Shown one piece after another: positions 18,139 through 27,022 of a stretch of 64,000 nt of DNA (position 1 is the first letter of the stretch; each line of letters starts with the position of its first letter). Origin of the DNA: Candidatus Fluviicola riflensis (GTDB taxonomy: Bacteria; Bacteroidota; Bacteroidia; Flavobacteriales_D; Crocinitomicaceae); the NCBI GenBank assembly GCA_002243285.1, contig CP022585.1:962001-1026000 (forward strand). The letters run 5' to 3'. The translations under genes were made by a program, and so were the position numbers. The notes beneath the pieces are model-generated. The model had not been told where the DNA came from and did no database searches. It saw only the letters and a program-made list of their open reading frames with translations.

Positions 18139-18981
18139 ATGAAATTGTTTAAAAGACGAAGTGAAACCAAAAGAACACCGCTTAACCGTTTCACACGAAT
18201 TGTTTTTTTGAGTTTTCTCGGTTGGCTGATCCTTCGGTCGTGCGTGGTACAAATCTATAAAGTCCCTACAGGTTCCATGAACAACACCTTCAAAGAAGGC
18301 GATTACATTGTGGTGAACAAGTTGGTGTATGGAGCCAGGATTCCGATGACACCGCTTTCACTTCCTTTCGGACATACATACCTGGATTGGATCACCTTTT
18401 CCTACCACCGGCTTCCAGGATTTTCTTCCATTCAACGAGAGGATATTCTCGTGTTCAATTATCCGGTGGAAAAAGATCTTCCGGTTGACCATCGGAAAGA
18501 ATATGTGAAGCGTTGTATCGGTTTGGCGGGCGATACAATTTCAATCCGGAAAGGAATTGTCTTCGTAAATGGAAAGAAACACAGGGAAGCCAAAGCCGGT
18601 TTACCAATCTATGCCAAAAACTATAAACGTACTGCAACCGATAGTTTGTTTTACAGCCCGGCATATTTTCCCCATTCGGGCAGTGTAAAATGGAATTCGG
18701 ATCGTTTCGGGCCCTTATTTGTACCAAAAAAAGGGGCAAAGATCCGGCTGAATCACGATCAGCTGCTCATTTATAAAGAAGTGATTGAATCCTGTGAAAA
18801 CAAGAAGGTACTGGAGCAGAATGATGCTGTTTTTATAAACGGGAAGCGTCAAAAATTCTACACGTTTGAAATGGATTATTATTTCGTTTTGGGAGACAAC
18901 AGGGCAAATTCACTTGATTCGCGTTTCTGGGGATTTGTACCGGAAGATCACATCATCGGGAAAGTGGTTTATTCGTTTTAA
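18139..18981 (+). CDS. lepB: Signal peptidase I
   Basis: 280 residues. One N-terminal transmembrane helix (IVFLSFLGWLILRSCVVQIY) leads to the catalytic Ser46 in KVPTGSMNNT. The general-base Lys124 is in EYVKRCIGLAGD and the family box GDNRANSLDSRFWGFV is near the C-terminus. It removes signal peptides from Sec-exported proteins. It starts 38 bases after the ECF sigma gene, suggesting co-transcription with it. Bacteroidota often have several signal peptidases; whether this is the main one is unknown. Confidence 0.93.
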   Translation: MKLFKRRSETKRTPLNRFTRIVFLSFLGWLILRSCVVQIYKVPTGSMNNTFKEGDYIVVNKLVYGARIPMTPLSLPFGHTYLDWITFSYHRLPGFSSIQREDILVFNYPVEKDLPVDHRKEYVKRCIGLAGDTISIRKGIVFVNGKKHREAKAGLPIYAKNYKRTATDSLFYSPAYFPHSGSVKWNSDRFGPLFVPKKGAKIRLNHDQLLIYKEVIESCENKKVLEQNDAVFINGKRQKFYTFEMDYYFVLGDNRANSLDSRFWGFVPEDHIIGKVVYSF

Positions 18982-19063
18982 AGTAACTGAAAGACATAGG
19001 TGAACAGGCGAAAATAAGTTTTAAAAAAGCGTGGATTTTCGGTGCAAAATAAGATAAAATTTG

Positions 19064-19071
19064 TACTTTCG
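19064..19071 (+). promoter_or_regulatory. Promoter-like TACTTTCG box before the cupin anti-sigma gene
   Basis: TACTTTCG differs from TAnnTTTG at one base, and a TTTTCGG lies about 21 bases upstream. The same TACTTTCG form recurs at 40491 and 56006. It could be a promoter independent of the upstream sigma-lepB unit. Confidence 0.4.
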
Positions 19072-19129
19072 ATGTTCGTGAAATGAAGGTTCCAGCCTAA
19101 CAAAAACGTTATAACTCTATCAAATAAAA

Positions 19130-19738
19130 ATGGACATTCAATCATATTTGGATTCAGACATTGTGCAGTTGTATATCTTGGGATATGCATCTGATGACGA
19201 GTGCCGTGAATTTGAATCACTGATGAAAGTCCATCCTGAAATCGCTGCCGAATTTGAACTTCATCAACAAGCATTGGCTAATATGGCTGATGATAATAGC
19301 GTACAACCGCACCCGAATCTGAAACCGCTGATTTTGGCTACGTTTGATTACATCTCTCGTTTGCAAGACGGTGAAGAATTAATAATTCCTCCTGTATTGA
19401 ATGAAAACTCTACCATTCAAGATTTTCAATTATGGATCGACCGCAAAGACATGGTAGCTCCGGAAGATTTCGAAGAAGTTCATGCAAAAATCATTGCAGC
19501 TACTCCTGAAATGACCTGTGCAATGGTTTGGATCAAAAACAAGGCCCCCGAAGAAGTCCATACCAATGAATATGAGAAATTCCTGATCCTGGAAGGTTCA
19601 TGTACCATTATAGTCGGAACCGAAGAAAACAAATTGGTGCCGGGTGATTATTTCGCCATTCCGCTTTTTGAATACCATAAAGTCATCGTTACTTCCAAAG
19701 AACCGTGTGTGGTTATTTTGCAACGCATTGCTGCGTAA
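19130..19738 (+). CDS. Probable anti-sigma factor with C-terminal cupin (ChrR-like)
   Basis: 202 residues. The N-terminal 60 residues (DIVQLYILGYASDDECREFE followed by HPEIAAEFELHQQAL) resemble the helical sigma-binding domain of Bacteroidota anti-sigma factors. The C-terminal 90 residues form a cupin: PEEVHTNEYEKFLILEG supplies His and Glu ligands, VPGDYFAIPLFEYHKV the second motif with another His. No transmembrane helix is present, so this is a soluble sensor. The layout matches ChrR of alpha-proteobacteria, where a metal-bound cupin is fused to an anti-sigma domain that holds an ECF sigma. The zinc-binding HxxxCxxC of ChrR is not visible. Pairing with the ECF sigma at 17.6 kb is inferred from proximity. 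Confidence 0.72.
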   Translation: MDIQSYLDSDIVQLYILGYASDDECREFESLMKVHPEIAAEFELHQQALANMADDNSVQPHPNLKPLILATFDYISRLQDGEELIIPPVLNENSTIQDFQLWIDRKDMVAPEDFEEVHAKIIAATPEMTCAMVWIKNKAPEEVHTNEYEKFLILEGSCTIIVGTEENKLVPGDYFAIPLFEYHKVIVTSKEPCVVILQRIAA

Positions 19739-19767
19739 TCTCGTGTTTTTCCTTGAAACTGAGCTTT

Positions 19768-19785
19768 CCATCGACTAGTCGATGG
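19768..19785. repeat. Perfect 18-bp palindrome
   Basis: CCATCGACTAGTCGATGG is fully self-complementary and lies in the gap between convergent genes (cupin anti-sigma and TonB receptor). No loop and no strong T run follow, so a terminator is possible but a protein-binding site is equally likely. Confidence 0.6.
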
Positions 19786-19802
19786 ACGGTTTTATATTTC
19801 CA

Positions 19803-19891
19803 ACAGATACACAGATTTCGACTCGCCTAACGGTCTAGTCTGTTTGGTGAGGTGAGATGACTGGTAAGGAGTCTGAAATCTGTGCATCTGT
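19803..19891. repeat. Long imperfect inverted repeat between convergent genes
   Basis: The arm ACAGATACACAGATTTC plus GACTC (19803-19824) pairs with GAGTC plus TGAAATCTGTGCATCTGT (19869-19891), with one mismatch and one unpaired base. Within the roughly 44-base loop, CTCGCCT and AGGTGAG offer extra pairing. It has the form of a small nonautonomous hairpin element, though target-site duplications are not evident. Related AAATCTGTG words are widespread in Bacteroidota intergenic DNA, from memory. Confidence 0.55.
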
Positions 19892-19913
19892 AAGAAACCT
19901 CTTGTACCAAAAG

Positions 19914-22217
19914 TTAAAACAAATACCCAATCGATAATTTCACCGCAAACGGCGTTCCCGGTGTATAATGAATTTCACTCACCGATTGTGTTTCATTCTG
20001 TAATCGGCTTTCGGTATCAAATTGCGCTTCATTCCATTCTGCATTGAGTATGTTTTCAACGTTTAGCCCGATTTTGAAATGCTGCTGCTGATAATTGACG
20101 CCACCATCAATGATCAGATAACCAAGCGCGGTTACGGTGTTCGCTTCATTGGCCGCGCGATCTGTCATGTAACGGTAACGGATCGATGCATTGATCTTTT
20201 TGAATGTATAGGCCAATCCGCCGGTGGAAGTTAAGGTTGGCGCAAGTGGAATATGATAATCCGTTTTATTGCGCTGACCAAACAGCGATTCCGTGAGATA
20301 ATTTTCAGACAGATTAAAATCAACATCTGCAATCAACGACGGAATAATTTGCCAGCGCGCACTTACATCAATTCCGGTTCTTCTGCTCGAACCTTTGTTT
20401 TCGGTAGTTCCGGCATCACCTACATATACGAGTTCGTTTTCCAAATTCAGGGTCCAAAGTGCGGTAGAAATCACCACTTTTTTACCTAAATGAAGCAATG
20501 TTCCAATTTCACCACCTACAGAAAGCGGTAATTGGTGATTGGCTTGTTCCTGAACCGTTGAGCGCGCGTCGTTTGAATGAAAACCGTGTCCGTAATTCAT
20601 GAAAAACTGGTAACGTGAAGACGGTGAATAGATGAGGTTTGCTTTCGGACTGAATGCCGTCTGGTAGTTGAATCCCGAATAATTCTGCCGTGTTGTATCA
20701 CTTGGAACATGATCTCTAACATTAAATGTCATGTAATCATATCGTCCACCCAATTCAAGGCGGAGTTTGTCGCTGAAGCGAATCACCTCGTTGAAATAAA
20801 ATGCGGTTGCCACTTCGTTGATAGCGGCCAAAGCGGTATTGGTGAGGCGTTGTCTTTTTACGGTATGCCACAACTCGTTGTTGATGTCATCTGATCTGAA
20901 CGCAGCACCAACCGTTAAGCGATTGTTGAGCGAACCGAGTCTGTGATTTACCGAATAACTGCTGTTGATACCTGAAGTTGTACGCACATCACCTTGCTCG
21001 ATCTGATCGCCATTGATGGAGTCTTCGAGGAAAAAAGTGAAGTTGGAATACAACCTGAATTTATAGGATGAAGTGTACACCTGCGATTCAAATTCTCCTT
21101 TTTTGAGTTTCGCTTTGTAAATCAGGTTAGCGTTCATGCGCGAAGTAGCACCACCTTCCGTTGGGTCAATGCTTCCGAAACGTGTGATCAATCCAGATTT
21201 TACGGCACGGTCAGGAACCTGGCCAGAAGCATCCCACGAGGAATTAAAACCTGAAAAACTCAAACTCAACGTGTTGTTTTGATTGATGGTGAACACAGTT
21301 TTTGAAAACAGGTTGTAGCGGTTAAAATGTTGATTTTGCTCAAAATAACTTCGGTTGTTCATTACATCTACGGCAAAATAGGAGTGAACGCGATTGTTTT
21401 CAATTGGCAATTCATACATTCCTGCAAACCGTTTGGAAGTCAGATTTTTCTGCGCCGGAACAACAGCTGTTTCAACCAGGAACAGGTTATTGGTAAGCGA
21501 ATCGAGCGTGTTGAAGCGCACCGAAGCTGCGGTTGCAAAATTTCCGTCTTTGGCTTGATAAGGTCCTTTTGCCAGATCAATTCCTTTTACTGTTTCAGGA
21601 ATGAGAAAGTGCAGATCTTCGTAGCCTTGTCCATGTCCGTGGCTGGGCATGTTTACCGGAATACCATCAACGAACGAAGCGACATCTGTTCCGTGATCGC
21701 AATCGAAACCACGTACAAAAATCTGTTCGGCTTTTCCACCACCGGCGTGTTGAGCAATGAATAATCCGGGAACCAAACGCAGCATATCCTGGGCAGAGTT
21801 TTTCGGACGGTATTCAAAGTCCAGCTGACTCAGGTATTTTGATGAGGCAGTAGATGTTGGTCTGTCGGCTTTGATCGTTACTTCAAACAATGTTTCGCTG
21901 GTTGAGGCCGGCTCAAAATTGATGGACACAGTTTTTACTTCTCCGGCCGCGAGTGTACAGTTTACATTCATCGTATCGTTGAAGTCATCCGAAAAGCGAA
22001 GCGTGTAATTCCCCGCGGCGAGTTCCGAAAACCGGAAGCATCCATTTGAATCTACAGAAGTCAGTTGAGTAGTTGTTGTATTGTAACAGCGTACCTGTAT
22101 CGGAGATTCCGGATTGTTTGTATGAACCACACAACCATTAATACCGCCCGTTTGGGCAAAAAAGGTATTGGCAGCGATTAAAAAACAGGCACAAGTAAGT
22201 AAGTATGAATATTTCAT
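19914..22217 (-). CDS. TonB-dependent outer-membrane receptor, probable metal-related
   Basis: 767 residues from the ATG at 22217 (signal peptide ending NTFFAQ). An N-terminal carboxypeptidase-like regulatory domain (GGINGCVVH ... GNYTLRFSDD) is followed by the plug: DMLRLVPGLFIAQHAGGGKA, VRGFDCDHGTDVASFVDGIP, and the His-rich MPSHGHGQGYEDLHFLIPE, then a 22-strand-like barrel ending in LSIGYLF. The His-rich plug loop suggests metal or metal-chelate substrate. It lies last in a minus-strand run with a HupE/UreJ protein and a His-rich exported protein, which supports that idea. The substrate cannot be read directly from the sequence. Confidence 0.88.
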   Translation of the reverse strand: MKYSYLLTCACFLIAANTFFAQTGGINGCVVHTNNPESPIQVRCYNTTTTQLTSVDSNGCFRFSELAAGNYTLRFSDDFNDTMNVNCTLAAGEVKTVSINFEPASTSETLFEVTIKADRPTSTASSKYLSQLDFEYRPKNSAQDMLRLVPGLFIAQHAGGGKAEQIFVRGFDCDHGTDVASFVDGIPVNMPSHGHGQGYEDLHFLIPETVKGIDLAKGPYQAKDGNFATAASVRFNTLDSLTNNLFLVETAVVPAQKNLTSKRFAGMYELPIENNRVHSYFAVDVMNNRSYFEQNQHFNRYNLFSKTVFTINQNNTLSLSFSGFNSSWDASGQVPDRAVKSGLITRFGSIDPTEGGATSRMNANLIYKAKLKKGEFESQVYTSSYKFRLYSNFTFFLEDSINGDQIEQGDVRTTSGINSSYSVNHRLGSLNNRLTVGAAFRSDDINNELWHTVKRQRLTNTALAAINEVATAFYFNEVIRFSDKLRLELGGRYDYMTFNVRDHVPSDTTRQNYSGFNYQTAFSPKANLIYSPSSRYQFFMNYGHGFHSNDARSTVQEQANHQLPLSVGGEIGTLLHLGKKVVISTALWTLNLENELVYVGDAGTTENKGSSRRTGIDVSARWQIIPSLIADVDFNLSENYLTESLFGQRNKTDYHIPLAPTLTSTGGLAYTFKKINASIRYRYMTDRAANEANTVTALGYLIIDGGVNYQQQHFKIGLNVENILNAEWNEAQFDTESRLQNETQSVSEIHYTPGTPFAVKLSIGYLF

Positions 22218-22388
22218 AGCGTCTTGATTTAAACCAAAAATTGAAAATGACAAAGCGAATTGAGGGTGGAATCAACAATTTGTTCTGCACAAAATGAGTG
22301 GCTTACTCCAATAGAGCAAGCAATTCAAGAAGACAGGCTTTGAAAAGAAATGAGGGTGGATCCAACGAAATTGAATCACGGTTTCGGT

Positions 22389-22787
22389 TTATGAGACTTG
22401 CGGAGGCGGATAGTTGGGGGAAACGGATCGTCCGTTAAAGAAAGTGTGAGGATGAACAGCAATTTTCGCTGTTAATTCATGCGTGATGATTGGGTGTTGG
22501 GAAAGTGAGGTGATAATTTCAGGTGCACAATGTAAATCCGTTTTCAGATTCGTTTCATTAACTGGTGCTTCCTGATCACTGTTTTTCGACTTGGCGTCCT
22601 TTACAACTTCGGCATGAACATGGTATTCTCCGTTCTCGAAATGTACGGTTGCCACGTGATCAAATTCATTAAACGCATGTGCGATAAAATCACCTGCAAA
22701 CGGAAGAATGGGTTTCAACGGCATACAGAAATAAACAACTATCAAAAGCAGAATTCCAAAGTGTCGTATGTGTTGAATCGGTTTCAT
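22389..22787 (-). CDS. Small His-rich exported protein
   Basis: 132 residues. It has one N-terminal hydrophobic segment (FGILLLIVVYFCMPLKPIL) that could be a signal peptide or anchor. Histidines are dense: AHAFNEFDHVATVHFENG, YHVHAEVV, LHCAP, QHPIITHEL, VHPHTFF. No recognised domain; the C-terminus is Pro-rich (NYPPPQVS). Its position between the TonB receptor and the HupE gene, together with the His content, suggests a periplasmic metal-binding role. I infer this from composition and context only. Confidence 0.6.
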   Translation of the reverse strand: MKPIQHIRHFGILLLIVVYFCMPLKPILPFAGDFIAHAFNEFDHVATVHFENGEYHVHAEVVKDAKSKNSDQEAPVNETNLKTDLHCAPEIITSLSQHPIITHELTAKIAVHPHTFFNGRSVSPNYPPPQVS

Positions 22788-22836
22788 CTATTCTATCTAC
22801 GTTTTTTTTCGTTTTATGGATTTGAAACAATGGAAA

Positions 22837-23538
22837 TTACCCGCCTAAAAAAGTGCGTTCAATGGTCCAGTAAAGTGCGATTGCTGCAATGACTGCCGAA
22901 ATGGGAATTACAATCCGTTTTTTGTACCACGGTTTTTTGCTGAACCATTTGCCAACAAGCAGCCAGGCAATGAGGATTACTGTAATTTGGCCGAGTTCAA
23001 CTCCGACGTTGAAGGTGATGAGTGAAGTAACGAATTTATCTTCGGGCATGCCCAGATCTTTCAATACGCTTGCAAAACCCATTCCGTGGATCAATCCGAA
23101 AGCAGCGACCAGGAACATGCGTGTTGGTTTCAGTTCGCTCACGATCATGTTTTCTACGGCGACGAAAACGATAGACAAAGCAATAATCGGTTCAATAATA
23201 TGGCTTGGCGGAGAAATAACACCAAAGATGCACAAGCCTAGTGTAATGGAATGCGCAATGGTAAAAGCGAGCGATTGCCACAATACGGTTTTCAATTTCG
23301 GACTGAGAAAAAACAGGCACAAGACAAACAGAATGTGGTCCAACCCCAACGGAAGAATGTGCGTGTAGCCCAATTTCAGGTACAAAATAGCCACATCTTT
23401 TGTCGGGAGATTTGTTAAGTCCATTGCGTGTGCCGAAACGACCTGCGGAATGCAGAGCAAAAAAAGAATTCCTGCAAACAAACGCAATTGGCGCTGCAAC
23501 GACGGGTTATTTTTTAAAGCGGTAATAATTGGCTTCAT
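22837..23538 (-). CDS. HupE/UreJ family membrane protein
   Basis: 233 residues with about six transmembrane helices. Family signatures: YTHILPLGLDHILFVLCLFF (the HxxxGxDHxLF motif), FTIAHSITLGL, FVAVENM, and FGLIHGMGFASVL. Some members are nickel/cobalt permeases for hydrogenase or urease maturation; others are of unknown role. A signal peptide (LFLLCIPQVVSAHA) precedes the membrane part, common for this subgroup. It overlaps the 3' end of the TPR gene by 32 bases, so the two are translationally linked. No urease or hydrogenase genes are in the window, so the metal identity stays open. Confidence 0.85.
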   Translation of the reverse strand: MKPIITALKNNPSLQRQLRLFAGILFLLCIPQVVSAHAMDLTNLPTKDVAILYLKLGYTHILPLGLDHILFVLCLFFLSPKLKTVLWQSLAFTIAHSITLGLCIFGVISPPSHIIEPIIALSIVFVAVENMIVSELKPTRMFLVAAFGLIHGMGFASVLKDLGMPEDKFVTSLITFNVGVELGQITVILIAWLLVGKWFSKKPWYKKRIVIPISAVIAAIALYWTIERTFLGG

Positions 23539-24841
23539 TTTTCAACTTTATATCCGAAATAACAGGATTATTTTTGAGCGCAAGTTCCAGGATTTTTTTG
23601 CCTTCCTGCTGTTTTCCCGCTTTGAATTTAATCAATCCGGCTCTACAAAGAAGCGTAGGATTTTCACTGCCGGTACGTAAGGCTTTTGAAATGAACTGAT
23701 TCGCTTTTTTGTGGTTTTTCTGTTTGTAATACACCCAGGCAACGGTTTCACACACATCAATGTTTTTTGGCCGGCGATTGTATTCCAGTAAAGCATGTTT
23801 TAACGCTTTCTCCGTGTTGTTGATTTTCAAATACGCATAGGCCAGTTCGCGGTCGGCATAATGCCCGTGGCCGCTTACACTTTCGTCGTCACCAGAAAGC
23901 GGGCTCAACATTTTGATGACGCGGTATGCCGATTTATAACCGTTTTTCTGATCACCATTCAGGCGGTATAAATCAGTCAATTCATCCGAAAACGAATATT
24001 CTGTAATGGCTTTCTCTGCTTTTTTGAAGTAAGAAATGGCTTTTTTGTAATTACCGTTCACTTTTTCTTTTTTTCCCAAACCGGCCAATGCAAAAGCGTA
24101 ATCAGGACGTTCTTTCAAAGCTGTTCTGTATTGGAATTCTGCCGAATCGAGATGGCCTTTCGTTTCATACAAATGCGCCAAAATCATACGCGACCAGGCA
24201 GTTTCTTCCAATCCGGGAAAACCTGCATCGACTGCTAGTTTCGCTGCGATGATGGCTCCATCTAAATCACCGTGAATTTCACGCAAGTACGAAACACGCA
24301 AATAGGAGCGAAGATCGGGGCGAATATTGATCATTTTATCGGCCATTTTCACGGCTTGTTTGTATTGGCCCAATTCTACGTAAGAATCGCACATCAAGCC
24401 ATAAATAAAGGCGTTGTTCGGATTGATAGGAAGAGCCGTTTGGGCTACTTTGAGTGCTTCCGAAAAATGGTGTTGTGACAATAATACAGTTGCTTTACAA
24501 CAAAGTGCGTCGAAATTTTCAGGTTCGTTGGCGATAACGTCGTTGAGTAATTCAAGTGCTGCGGCATCGTAATAAGCGTGATCTCCGGTAATTCTTGCTT
24601 CCTGGATATATCCTTTCGACAGGTTGAGTTTGGCGGTATAATTTTCAGGATTGAGCTCAATTTCGGCCAGCAAGCTTTCAATCACTTTTTTGGTTTCCAC
24701 CCATTCACCGCCCAGCGCGATGGAACCGGTTCTGAGTTTTAGTTTCGCTACCGATTTTTCAGGTGATTTAGAAAATAGAAAAATACAAGCGAGTAAGATT
24801 CCCGTGCAGCCAACCAAAATAGGGTAAAGGTATTTTCTCAT
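23507..24841 (-). CDS. TPR-repeat exported or membrane-anchored protein
   Basis: 444 residues. An N-terminal hydrophobic segment (YLYPILVGCTGILLACIFLF) is followed by about eight tetratricopeptide repeats: for example PNNAFIYGLMCDSYVELGQY, RPDYAFALAGLGKKEKVNGN, and RPKNIDVCETVAWVYYKQKN. TPRs mediate protein contacts; the partner is probably one of the cluster products. Its ATG follows a hairpin terminator by about 12 bases, and its tail overlaps the HupE gene. TPR proteins next to DUF4331 and HupE genes recur in Bacteroidota, from memory. Confidence 0.82.
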   Translation of the reverse strand: MRKYLYPILVGCTGILLACIFLFSKSPEKSVAKLKLRTGSIALGGEWVETKKVIESLLAEIELNPENYTAKLNLSKGYIQEARITGDHAYYDAAALELLNDVIANEPENFDALCCKATVLLSQHHFSEALKVAQTALPINPNNAFIYGLMCDSYVELGQYKQAVKMADKMINIRPDLRSYLRVSYLREIHGDLDGAIIAAKLAVDAGFPGLEETAWSRMILAHLYETKGHLDSAEFQYRTALKERPDYAFALAGLGKKEKVNGNYKKAISYFKKAEKAITEYSFSDELTDLYRLNGDQKNGYKSAYRVIKMLSPLSGDDESVSGHGHYADRELAYAYLKINNTEKALKHALLEYNRRPKNIDVCETVAWVYYKQKNHKKANQFISKALRTGSENPTLLCRAGLIKFKAGKQQEGKKILELALKNNPVISDIKLKNEANYYRFKK

Positions 24842-24853
24842 AAATCGGGTTTA

Positions 24854-24893
24854 AAAAAGTTGAGCATCCACCGCTGCGGACACTCAACTTTTT
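24854..24893 (-). terminator. Terminator hairpin between DUF4331 and TPR genes
   Basis: AAAAAGTTGAG (24854-24864) pairs perfectly with CTCAACTTTTT (24883-24893), with CCGC/GCGG pairing in the loop. On the minus strand it ends in a T6 run and the TPR ATG lies about 12 bases farther on. It probably reduces read-through from the DUF4331 genes into the downstream genes. Confidence 0.75.
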
Positions 24894-24915
24894 ATGTGTG
24901 AACTGTTCCGTTAAA

Positions 24916-26988
24916 TTAGTTGATCATGATCCGTAAACCCTGAACGCGTCTGCCGTTAGCCGACAATGAAGCGATGTAGGTGCCCGGTTTCACATTTTCC
25001 GGTTTCCAGGTTACTTCATATGTTCCGGAAGTTTTCTTTCCATCGATAATTGTAGCAATACGCTTACCGTTCATGTCATAAACCGTCAGATTCACATTGG
25101 CGTTTTGCGCAACATGGTATTTGAAAGTTGTACTTTCCGTAAACGGATTCGGGTAGTTTTGAACCATACTCAGTTCAGGCGCACTCAAATTCATACCAAT
25201 TTCAAACAAACCTGATGTGGAAGGGCTTGTTGCGCCGCAAGGGCCAAATCCGCTCCAAGGCATCTGAACATACGGGAAGCCTGTTCTGAACGTGGTATCG
25301 TTCGCTTCGACTCCTGTTGTGTATGTCAAAACATCCAGCAAATCGGTTGTTACCGGGTTCGGGCCACCAGCTGTGTAATCGTCATACCACAATCCGATAG
25401 CCGCTAAAACAACACCACCAACTGCCTGCAGTTCGATGCGTGTCACATCATCTTCCAAACGGCGACCGTTCGGGAATCCGTCCATGTTCGGGATCCACTG
25501 AAGGTTCGCATCGGAGTTGTAGGTTGGATCTGTTAAACCGAGAACTGCTGCCTGAACCAATCCCAGCGAACTGAATTGCGGGTGGTTGCGCGGTGTAACG
25601 GGAACGGCCATGTTCAAGCGAAGCATGTCACCGAAAGTTGGCAGGAAGTTGTTAATGAACGGCTTACCGTTTGCAAGCGGATTTCCGTTTTTCCCAGTTG
25701 CCAAATGGTAAGGCGCAAGGTTAGGAACTCCGGTGTAGAAAATCGGCAATAAATCGACAGAACGCGGTTCGCCCTGACGCAGCAGGTAATTCCCGAACAA
25801 CATGGTATCCAAAGCAGTTCCGGCTCCGCCATTGGTAGCACGAATCGGCCATAAACCATCATGTGTGTTACCGAAGTCGAATGACTGAAGGCTATTGCGC
25901 TGAATGCGCAATGCAGACATTCCCGGAACGGCAGCACCGAACAACGAGTTGTCCATGTACAAACCTAACTCCGGATTACAGAAATACGCTTCCATAGCCG
26001 GATCTTCCGTGTATGGAGTCAATGAATTCCATTTGTCTTTGTCACCGATCGGAATCACGGCTTCGTTGGTCAACGGCATACCAATACGTGAAACTTGAAC
26101 GAATGAACCTGTGTAAGATTCTGTTCCGTCACCGTTCAATGTTCTGATTTGTTGACGGCTCGCAGAAGCCCAAACGCCAATCACGTAGTCACCATCCAGA
26201 ATATTGGCGGCAGCTGTAACCGGTTGTCCGTTTTTCTGTAACGTAGCAATCGGAATTTTCAGTGCAATTGAGTGGATGTTTTTACACGCCACACCATCTT
26301 CCGGTTCATCAACTCCCGAACCTCCTGCACGTGTTGCACCAAGGTCGAAAATACCACCTAAATCTACGAAGAACGGATCATCGGTTGGCCCGCAGAATAC
26401 GGTTTCACCACCACCGCCTGTAGCCGGAGTAATTGCTGCTGTCATCAACGTTTCATAATCGGCAGCACCTAGTCCTGCAGCTCCGCTGATAGAACGCGGT
26501 CCGATATTCGGAGGAGGAACAATTCCACCATTTACGATTGTTGTAAATGCGCCACCGTTGATGCTTTTTTCAGCAACGTATGTGGTTTTGAGGTTTTCCT
26601 GCCCCAAACGAATGTTGAAGAACGTTGTAGGATCTTCATTCACTTTAGAGAACGTAAAACGATAGGTAATATCATCACCTGCTGTTCCATCGTTTTCGAT
26701 ATGAATTTCGTAGCGTACATTTTCACCGAAAGAAGCATAATTAGGGCCACCTTGTGGTAATTGGAGCGGAACGAAATTCGCGATGATCGTAACTGTATTG
26801 GTATCATCCGGACTTCTGAAGGCATACAAATCGGTATTGTCTGCCAGGGGATCGTTCGCAATCAACGGTGCTTCTCTGTGACTGGAAGCCTCAACCGTTG
26901 AGTTTTGCGAATCCCACACACTCAGCGTAGTTGCAATGGCTGCAATACCGGCAAGTGTAAGAATTTTGGTTGTTGTTATTTTTTTCAT
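24916..26988 (-). CDS. DUF4331 family protein with T9SS sorting domain
   Basis: About 690 residues. Signal peptide TKILTLAGIAAIATTLSVW, then ASSHREAPLIANDPLADNTD, the DUF4331 hallmark. The DUF4331 core runs to about residue 600. The last about 85 residues form a type A sorting domain (MVQNYPNPFTESTTFKYHV, YDMNGKRIATI, GTYIASLSANGR). The function of DUF4331 is unknown; several are exported. It is highly similar to its upstream neighbour over the whole core, a clear tandem duplication; only this copy keeps the sorting domain. The ATG at 26988 aligns with the paralog start; the frame extends to 27096 and another ATG at 27003 is possible. Confidence 0.87.
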   Translation of the reverse strand: MKKITTTKILTLAGIAAIATTLSVWDSQNSTVEASSHREAPLIANDPLADNTDLYAFRSPDDTNTVTIIANFVPLQLPQGGPNYASFGENVRYEIHIENDGTAGDDITYRFTFSKVNEDPTTFFNIRLGQENLKTTYVAEKSINGGAFTTIVNGGIVPPPNIGPRSISGAAGLGAADYETLMTAAITPATGGGGETVFCGPTDDPFFVDLGGIFDLGATRAGGSGVDEPEDGVACKNIHSIALKIPIATLQKNGQPVTAAANILDGDYVIGVWASASRQQIRTLNGDGTESYTGSFVQVSRIGMPLTNEAVIPIGDKDKWNSLTPYTEDPAMEAYFCNPELGLYMDNSLFGAAVPGMSALRIQRNSLQSFDFGNTHDGLWPIRATNGGAGTALDTMLFGNYLLRQGEPRSVDLLPIFYTGVPNLAPYHLATGKNGNPLANGKPFINNFLPTFGDMLRLNMAVPVTPRNHPQFSSLGLVQAAVLGLTDPTYNSDANLQWIPNMDGFPNGRRLEDDVTRIELQAVGGVVLAAIGLWYDDYTAGGPNPVTTDLLDVLTYTTGVEANDTTFRTGFPYVQMPWSGFGPCGATSPSTSGLFEIGMNLSAPELSMVQNYPNPFTESTTFKYHVAQNANVNLTVYDMNGKRIATIIDGKKTSGTYEVTWKPENVKPGTYIASLSANGRRVQGLRIMIN

Positions 26989-27022
26989 AGTCGTAAATTT
27001 CATTTTCAAATTTCTATCACAA

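Noticed and set aside
22218..22388. Cobalamin riboswitch before the TonB receptor
   Set aside because: The region is short and lacks the conserved cobalamin-box words on the minus strand.
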